A stretch of 64,000 bases of DNA from Vitellaria paradoxa. Lineage: Eukaryota; Streptophyta; Magnoliopsida; Ericales; Sapotaceae. The stretch covers positions 50,662,275 through 50,726,274 of the forward strand of contig CM034233.1 of assembly GCA_019916065.1 (NCBI GenBank). The letters are read 5' to 3'. Shown here piece by piece: positions 56,760 to 64,000 of the stretch. The notes below the pieces were generated by a model. The model did no database searches and was not told the DNA's origin. It saw nothing but the letters and a program-made list of their open reading frames with translations. The translations under genes were made by a program, and so were the position numbers. Each line of letters begins with the position of its first letter. The first letter of the stretch is position 1.

Positions 56760-59580
56760 TTTTTTTTTGTTTATTGTAGTTTATTTTGAGGTTAAGGCAA
56801 CACTACACCGTACCAGGTTTGTATTTTTTTTTTTAGTTTGAAATTTTTTTTCTTTTTTTTGTATTTTTCATGTTTATTGTTGGATAAATGTAAATAATTT
56901 TTTTTTTGTTTTTTGTGGTTGGGGGTTTGATGATTATCTATACATGCATGTATGTATTATTGTTTGTTTAATTTTTTTTATTTTAGTTACTCGTTAAATT
57001 GTTTATTTCATGTGCGTATTGTGTAATATTTTTATTTGTGTATGTTGCTGTTGTTTTTAATTTTTTTTAATTTGCTGTTTTTTTTTCTGTTTTTTTTTTT
57101 GTTTGCTGTTTTTTTTTTCTGTATTTTTTATTTGCTGTTTTTTTTTCTGTTTTTTTTTTGTTTGCTGTTTTTTTTTCTGTATTTTTTATTTGCTGTTTTT
57201 TTTAATATTATGTTTTTTAATTTTATTTTATAAAAATTGGTATGTTGGAAGAAAGAAAAAGAGATTTTAGAAGTAAAATTTAGTTAGTGGAAAAAATTGT
57301 TGTGTTTTGTGCAGTGCGTAAAAAAAATGTATAGAACTTTTTAATGGTTGCGTCGGCTTTGGTATGTGTTTGGATTGGGAAAAAGAATATTTAAAAATTT
57401 GACGTAAAAAAAACATGTGATGAGATTTAATCGAAAAAAATTGATAATTTTTATAATTTGTGATAAAATTTAATAAACTAAATACCCCAATTGTATTTGT
57501 TATTTGGGTGAAAAAAATAGACGAAATGCAAAAAATGAAATTAAAATTAATTAAATTCGATCAAAATAATTTAGGCTGCGTTTAATTTACTAAAAATAAA
57601 AAAAATTTAAATTTTTGAAAATTTCTAAAACTCTTTAATACATTTTATCCATATCCTAACAAATTTTTATAAATTCCAATACTTTTTTTACAAATCTCAA
57701 TAACTTTTTAATAAATTTCAACAAAATTGACATAAATCCGTGAGAACGAACCCCAAAAACTCATTCTAACAGTTTCTCTCTCTAATATTTTGACATAAAA
57801 GTCAAAATGTGACCACCAAAATGATTATTATTTTCTTTTTCTTTTAATTTTTTCATTAGATATTCAAAAGTAAATTACTTTTTGTTCTTTTAAACATGAA
57901 TTTAACGTGATGGAAAATATAGAGCCGTGTAACTTTTCATGCGAGAATGACAAAGTAATACTTTAGTTGGTAATTGATTGTTTGGTATAAATTTATAAAA
58001 ATTAAAAGAAGTTATTAAAATTGGAAAAAATTTAAAAAATGACAAAAGTTAATTTTTTTTTTTTTTGTATTTGTTAGTCTGCCATTTGCTCTCTAAAACG
58101 AATATCTAGCCCTCGTGGGCATAGTAACAAATTCTGGATAATAAAATTTTTTTGTATAGTTAACAATTCGTAATTTAAAAACTATTCGATCGGTAGAATT
58201 TGAAAAAAATTAATACAAATTACAATTTATTATTTGAATTCATTACAAAATTCAAAAAAATTTGTAAATTAATTGGAAAATAATAATTCATAAAAAGTGA
58301 TAGATTTATATTTTAGAATCATAAAATAGCTAAAATGAAATTAGTTGAAATATTGAAGGGAAAAAATAAAAAATTTCCTACTCTTGACTATTTACTTCTT
58401 TAAGCTTGATGCCAGTAATATATCATTTGATTTTAATTATCAAATTATTCATATAAAATTCATCTTGTGATACTTGAAAAATTTTTTTGGATACTTGGAA
58501 AATTATATGTGATACTTGGAAAATTATGCATGTGACCTATTTTTTTGGAGCGTTAAACTTGGGCTTAAAAAATTATATTTAATGAATAAAAATAAAATAA
58601 TATATATACAAATAGTATAATCAATTGAATTTTAAATTTTAGATTATATAGGAGTATTTAGTTTATTAAAAATATAAAAAATTTTTATTAACTATTTTTA
58701 ATATCTTTCAATTAAATTTAGTAAAAATGTTAAAAAAAATTTCAAAATTTTTTAGTAACTTTTAAGGAGTTATCAAATGTCAAAAAAAGTAAAAATTACT
58801 AAAAAATTTGTCTCCCACTATATATATATATATATATTCAACTCTACCTATCAACTTGACTATAACTAACTAATTCTTAAAACGACATTTAACAATAATA
58901 AACTTATAAAAAAAATTATCAAAAATAATTTTAGTTTAATAAAATCTTTGAATAAAATAATTCATTTTTAATGTGATGCAACAAAAATAGATTAAGTAAT
59001 GAAATTAATAAAATATTTATAATAGAAAAGAAAAACGAGAGTGAAAACAAATTTTAATTGTTCTTCACTATGAAATTAACTTTGTAATTTTATAAAAACA
59101 AAAAATGACAAAGGGTAGAGAGAGTTTTTGAAGCAATGCTAACATCTTCACTCAATATGGTCATTTTTATAAATAAATTGATTAACGTACCTTACGGAAA
59201 TTAAATTATATTATGATATTTATAATGTTAGATAATACTACTAAAAATATGAGAATTAATATATAGTTTAATGTAAAAATAATATATAGTTTGAAAAAAG
59301 TATAAAAAGTTAGTAAAAGTTGATAGATTTTTTAATAAATTAAATACAATAAAGTTTGTAAACTTTTAAACATATTACTTTTTTTCATAAAAAGAATACT
59401 TTTAAATAAGAATCGATGCATAAGACAAAAAAAAAATTAATATCTATTGTTTGATTTATGTTATAATGAGGAAATATTGAATTGTTTATTGTTAATTTAT
59501 TTAATTTGTATCGTATTATTTTATTTGTTGTATATTTGATCTTCGTATAATGTATTGAAGTGTTATTTTTTGGAACAACA
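56760..59580. other. AT-rich noncoding region between leader and transposase, probable intron or promoter
   Basis: T-rich low-complexity sequence with no domain in any frame. It includes two ~63-bp tandem units of TTTTTTCTGTTTTTTTTTTG and TTTGCTG at about 57070-57200, and TA runs at 58821-58835. The open frame at 57036-57233 is a phenylalanine/leucine artefact of these T runs. Confidence 0.6.
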
Positions 59581-59584
59581 ATAA

Positions 59585-60460
59585 TTAACTCCAATTAACT
59601 CTAATTAGAAGAAAACCCCTAATCTTGCCTGGGCCCAATCCAACATCTTGCTTGGGCCCAGTGTAATCCAATACGAATACGATAAGAAAATTAGGTCAAA
59701 CAATAATATTATAATATTGTTTCTAGGTAATTTACCGAATAATATAGTAATTAATTACACAAGCAGCAGTAGTTAATTAGTAAGAGTTAATTAGTTCAAT
59801 TAGTAACTACAATAAAACTCCTAATCTTGCCTGGGCCCAATCCAACATCTTGCTTGGGCCCAGTGTAATCCAATACGAATACGATAAGAAAATTAGATCA
59901 AACAATAATATTATAATATTGTTTCTAGGTAATTTACCGAATACTATAGTAATTAATTACACAAGCAGCAGTAGTTAATTAGTAAGAGTTAATTAGTTCA
60001 ATTAGCAACTACAATAAAACCCTTAATCTTGCCTGGGCCCAATCCAACATCTTGCTTGGGCCCAGTGTAATCCAATACGAATACGATAAGAAAATTAGGT
60101 CAAACAATAATATTATAATATTGTTTCTAGGTAATTTACCGAATACTATAGTAATTAATTACACAAGCAGCAGTAGTTAATTAGTAAGAGTTAATTAGTT
60201 CAATTAGTAACTACAATAAAATCCCTAATCTTGCCTGGGCCCAATGCAACATCTTGCTTGGGCCCAGTGTAGTTCAATACGAATACGATAAGAAAATTAG
60301 GTCAAACAATAATATTATAATATTGTTTCTAGGTAATTTATCGAATAATATAGTAATTAATTACACAAGCAGCAGTAGTTAATTAGTAAGAGTTAATTAG
60401 TTCAATTAGTAACTACAATAAAACCCCTAATCTTGTCTAAGCCCAATCTAACATCTAAAT
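59585..60460 (+). repeat. 202-bp tandem array, four units plus partial
   Basis: AATCTTGCCTGGGCCCAATC occurs at 59621, 59823, 60025 and 60227, and a fifth diverged start is at 60429: an exact 202-bp spacing each time. Each unit has two GGGCCCA boxes 27 bp apart, an AT-rich AATAATATTATAATATT palindrome, and ACAAGCAGCAGTAGTTAATT. Units differ by only a few bases, so the array is young. GGGCCCA is also the core of TCP-type plant promoter elements. The array lies about 570 bp upstream of the transposase start. Confidence 0.93.
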
Positions 60461-61032
60461 ACTTTATTCTAAGTTAGAAAACAAACAGACATTGAGAACC
60501 ACTTTATTTTATTCATTTGCATATATTAGTGAAACTTAGACCCGTTTAAGAATCTCGTACGCCACCTGTTTGGTCATCCTTAGGTAACGGATTAGGTCTT
60601 TGACCAGGTTCGTTGTCCTCTCGATGAACGTGCGGAGATTGATGTACGCGATTCTTGAATTGTCCAGTATGGACAGTTTGGGAATGCAATTATCCATCCT
60701 GTATTCAACAACTCATGTACTGTCCTGTGTTAGATGAAGTTTCGGTTGACGTCCTGTTGTTCTCCGGGTGCGTACACAGGGTACGACTAATGTCGTCTGT
60801 GTATCGTGTACTTGGAGAATCACGCGGACATGCTGCCGAAATTTTATCTAATTAGGGGACAACGGCATTGAGTTGTTGAGTGCAAGTTGGATCGTGTATT
60901 CTCGAATGGGATAGGACCAACCACCCTGTAATGAGGAGGTAAAGTTTAAGACTAGGTGTTTTGCATATGGCACTACATTTTATAGTAATGACATTTTTTT
61001 CCTCTTGGGACTCCACAGACACTCTCAGCGAG
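60461..61032 (+). promoter_or_regulatory. Upstream region of the transposase gene
   Basis: About 570 bp between the tandem array and the transposase start. GC content rises here. It may include a 5' untranslated exon, since the frame is open for 24 codons before the chosen start and short open frames are present (60655-60852). No clear TATA box was found. Confidence 0.4.
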
Positions 61033-63602
61033 ATGGATAAGAGTTGGATTGATTTGCCGAATAGGATGTCCCCGGAGTATGTGGAGGGGATTAATCAGTT
61101 TATTGCATTCACCAGTGGGTTTCCCAGTGGGTACATTAGTTGTCCTTGCAGGAAGTGTGCTAACTGGTATTACTATACACGGGAGGTTGTCAGAGAGCAC
61201 CTGATCCGTAATGGGTTCCTGAAGCAGTATAAATTCTGGACTCTCCATGGGGAAGAGTATACCGCCTCTCGTCCGAAAGAAACCGTTGAGGTGGAGGCCG
61301 AGGTTGCAGAGGAAGCTGATCCAATGCTCGCGATGCTAGCTGATATCGCATGTGGATTGACACATGAAGACAACGGTGCCGGTATTAATCTGACGGGTGG
61401 AACTACTCCCCGCTCGGGTGCAGATGATGAGTCATTGAGATATTTTGAAATACTCGATGATGCGCAGACAGAATTATATCCTGGATGTCAGGAGTTCAGT
61501 AAATTGTCATTCACCGTTGAGTTGTTACATTTGAAGGCGTTGAATCACTGGTCAGATACGTCATCTGACATGCTACTACAGTTACTCCGTAGGGTTTTAC
61601 CAGCGGGAGCTAAGCTTGCAGAATCGTACTACCAGGCACGCAAGTTAACTGAGAATCTGGGATTCACATACGAAACTCTGGATGCATGTCCCAATAGTTG
61701 CATGTTGTTTCGGAATGAGAATGGCAACCTCGATTCGTGTACCGTGTGTGGTGTTTCGAGATGGAAGAATGTTGGTACTATCCAAACTCGGCAGAATCGT
61801 TTGGGTAGTTCAAATCGTGGTAAGCTTGTAGCTGCAAAGCAAGTGCGCTACTTTCCACTTAAGCCACGATTGAAGAGATTTTTCATGTCATCTAAGATCT
61901 CTAAACTAATGACTTGGCATGCCGAGAACAGGGGGGATCATGGGAACTTATCCCATCCAACAAACTCTCCGGCGTGGAAGGATTTTGATAGAAGACACCC
62001 TGATTTCGCTGTCGATTCGCGCAGTGTACGGCTTGGTTTGGCGGCTGATGGATTTAACCCATTTTCAGGCATGACTGGGGCAACTCACAGTACGTGGCCT
62101 ATACTGCTACTTCCATATAATCTTCCACCTTGGCTGTGCATGAGGCAACCTTTTGTCATCCTATCGACATTGATTGACGGACCTAAGGGTCCCGGGGATA
62201 AAATAGATGTTTATATGCAACCATTGATTGAAGAGCTTAATGAATTATGGACTGATGGTGTGATGACATTTGACTCAACAAGAAATGAAATGTTTAAACT
62301 ACGGGTAGCATTACTATGGACAATTAACGACTTTCCGGCGTACGCCAACTTATCTGGTTGGAGCACGAAAGGAGAGTTCGCTTGTCCTTGTTGCAATCAG
62401 AGCAAGAAGTCAACTTGGCTAAAGTATGGTAGAAAGTGGGCGTACATGGGTCATAGACGCTTCCTACCTCCGTTGCATAGGTTTAGGAAGGACAGAGTCT
62501 CGTTTGACGGCACTCGGGAGTTCGGTCCGGCACCACGAGCAATGACCGGGGTCGAATTGCTGGCCCAGATGGAGCGGGAGCAAATTCGAACAGTATATGA
62601 CTTTCAGGATCTGTTAGCCCCCCCGCTACCATCTATTTCTGGTCCAAATAGGAACCGAACCCATAATTGGAAGAAGAAAAGTATTTTCTATGAGTTGCCC
62701 TACTGGAAAGACAACTTACTCAGGCACAACTTGGATGTCATGCACATTGAGAAGAATGTTTGCGATAATATATTGTGGACGATCCTTGGTGTTAAGGGGA
62801 AATCAAAGGATAATGCTAATGCTCGACGTGATTTGCAGGAGATGGGATTGAGAACTCCATTGCACTTGCAGCCGAGAGAGTCCAACAGGGCATACATGCC
62901 ACCTGCACAGTACACCATGAGCAAGGAGGAGAAGGATGCGTTCTTATTAATTCTGAAAGACGTGAAGGTACCTGATGGATATTGCTCGAATATTTCGAAG
63001 CGAGTCAACATGAGCGAACGGACGTTACAGGGTTTGAAAAGTCATGACAACCACGTCCTGCTTCAACAGTTGTTGCCTATAGCAGTAAGGACATGTTTGC
63101 CTAACAATGTTATGCAGCCGTTGATCGAGCTCAGTAATTTCTTCAGGCAGTTGTGTTACAGAGTAATCCGTACAGAAGATTTAAAGGGTCTGCAGGACAG
63201 GATTGCTTTGACACTGTGTCATCTAGAGAAAATTTTTCCGCCGGCATTTTTTGATGTAATGGTTCACTTGACTATACACCTAACTGAAGAAGCCCGGCTT
63301 GGTGGCCCTGTCCAATTTAGGTGGATGTATCCGATCGAGCGATATATGAACACATTGAAGAGGTATGTGCGGAACAAAGCTCGACCCGAGGCATCCATAG
63401 CGAAAGGATATTTGATGGATGAGTGCATAAATTTTTGTGCGGCATATCTAAACGATGATGTCCAAACGACTTTTAGCAAGTCGGAGCGGATAAATAAAGG
63501 CCCTATTGGGGAAGGCACGTCATTTGATCTCAACCATATCGAGTGGATCCAAGCTCATCGGTTCGTGCTCTTCAACACCCAATCAGTTGTGCCATTGACC
63601 CA
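61033..63602 (+). CDS. TNP2-type CACTA transposase, first long coding exon (intact)
   Basis: The chosen start, MDKSWIDLPNRMSPEY at 61033, matches the usual N terminus of plant TNP2 proteins; an in-frame ATG at 60961 is possible. An N-terminal transposase-associated domain (residues 1-75) has CPCRKC and the LIRNGF and WTLHGE motifs. Cysteine pairs of CPNSCMLF...CTVC lie near residue 245. The transposase_21 core has the ADGFNPF aspartate (residue 339), the DKIDVYMQPL aspartate (about 392) and an ACPCC knuckle (near 450). A DUF4218-like region follows from about residue 668 (LKSHDNHVL, GGPVQFRWMYPIERY). No stop or frameshift interrupts 857 codons. The exon ends at a CA/GTAAGT donor. The protein would cut the element ends and move them. 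Confidence 0.9.
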
Positions 63603-63695
63603 GTAAGTCACGTTGTCGTAATAAAGAAAGTTAATTACATCATATTTGTAATAAAAATCGTGATTATTCTCAATCCTGTTTGATTTGCATTGCAG

Positions 63696-63795
63696 GAGAC
63701 ACATAAACGAGCTGAAACAGAACATGCCTCGTGCAACAGACAATCAAATTCGAATGTCCCATTATCAATGTTTTCATGACTGGTTTAAGAACTAC
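63696..63795 (+). CDS. TNP2-type transposase, second exon
   Basis: The acceptor is TTGCATTGCAG (ends 63695) and the donor is GTACGT from 63796. The splice restores a Q codon and continues in frame as RHINELKQNMPRATDNQ ... HDWFKNY. The 100-bp length keeps the frame open into exon 3. The pattern matches the segment that joins DUF4218 and DUF4216 in CACTA transposases. The frame also reads past the donor to a stop in the intron, so the intron is needed. Confidence 0.8.
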
Positions 63796-63887
63796 GTACG
63801 TGTTAAATATTTTCATATGTTTTTATATGATTTTCACATCACAATTAATTTGTGTTTAATTAACTCATGATAATTTACATTTCATAG

Positions 63888-64000
63888 GTATACAATTTAC
63901 GAAGTACTACGGATTCTATTTTGACCGATGAAATAAAACAGTTGGCTGATGGTCCTTACACGACAGCTCGACGTTTCACAGCTTGTGACATCAATGGGTT
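63888..64000 (+). CDS. TNP2-type transposase, third exon (cut by the window edge)
   Basis: After the acceptor TTCATAG (ends 63887) the frame continues as VYNLRSTTDSILTDEIKQLA and then GPYTTARRFTACDING to the last base. The TACDINGF-like end is the start of the DUF4216 region of CACTA transposases. No stop is seen, so the gene continues beyond the window. Confidence 0.78.

Larger units (their letters stand above)
56300..64000 (+). mobile_element. CACTA (En/Spm) transposon, 5' part, running off the right edge
   Basis: The 5' terminus is CACTACTAGAGATTGGGG after TAA. It is followed by palindromic AGCGACCGC subterminal repeats (56337-56535), a CT-rich leader (56560-56740), an AT-rich region, a 4 x 202-bp tandem array and an undamaged TNP2-type transposase gene. 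The same architecture in inverse orientation is seen at 1-2850. The 3' end lies outside. An uninterrupted transposase frame suggests a young, possibly autonomous copy. Confidence 0.88.

Noticed and set aside
57036..57233. Membrane protein with phenylalanine/leucine-rich segments
   Set aside because: Translation of T-rich tandem low-complexity DNA in the CACTA interior.

Overview
The window is gene-poor, AT-rich angiosperm nuclear DNA made almost entirely of transposable elements and integrated viral DNA. The organism is a plant because the window holds two endogenous caulimovirids (plant pararetroviruses, each with a plant initiator-tRNA-Met primer-binding site), three CACTA (En/Spm) transposons, Ty3/gypsy debris, solo LTRs and hAT-like MITEs. 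I found no convincing intact host gene, rRNA or functional tRNA gene. The species cannot be named from the sequence alone.

Layout. 1-2850: 5' part of a decayed CACTA element on the minus strand, running off the left edge. 2851-4690: anonymous noncoding DNA. 4690-7560: remains of a Tat/Ogre-like LTR retrotransposon with a ~78-bp minisatellite, a purine tract and an LTR. 7561-9400: AT-rich DNA with a MITE-like unit. 9400-15856: a heavily mutated caulimovirid in the order CP-MP-PR-RT-RH-downstream ORF-promoter-primer site, which suggests the cavemovirus/solendovirus group. 17080-17990: a minus-strand Ty3/gypsy RT remnant. 18004-28496: a complete-ended 10.5-kb CACTA element with a GTA target duplication, broken transposase genes and a candidate captured host exon. 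28829-29342: a MITE with an 8-bp target duplication. 29351-35205: mostly anonymous LTR-like repeat DNA.

35206-52663 is the most remarkable part. A second caulimovirid (MP-CP-zinc knuckle-PR-RT-RH, then a second ORF joined by an ATGA overlap) begins exactly at its tRNA-Met primer-binding site and ends just after its poly(A) signal. It is about 7.57 kb once a later solo LTR is discounted, close to one genome length. It lies between two 4.1-kb direct repeats. These imitate LTRs, but they are better explained as a duplication of host target DNA, because the right-hand repeat border falls inside a separate solo LTR that has its own intact AACCT target duplication. The virus polymerase region is split by a 1592-bp solo LTR placed two bases after the YIDD catalytic codons.

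49925-56076 is an outer LTR holding the inner 3.84-kb solo LTR. From 56300 to the right edge runs a third CACTA element of the same family as the left-edge one but in the opposite orientation: palindromic AGCGACCGC subterminal repeats, a CT-rich leader, a 4 x 202-bp tandem array, and an uninterrupted TNP2-type transposase gene with recognisable splice sites that continues past the window. This is the only gene in the window that looks potentially functional.
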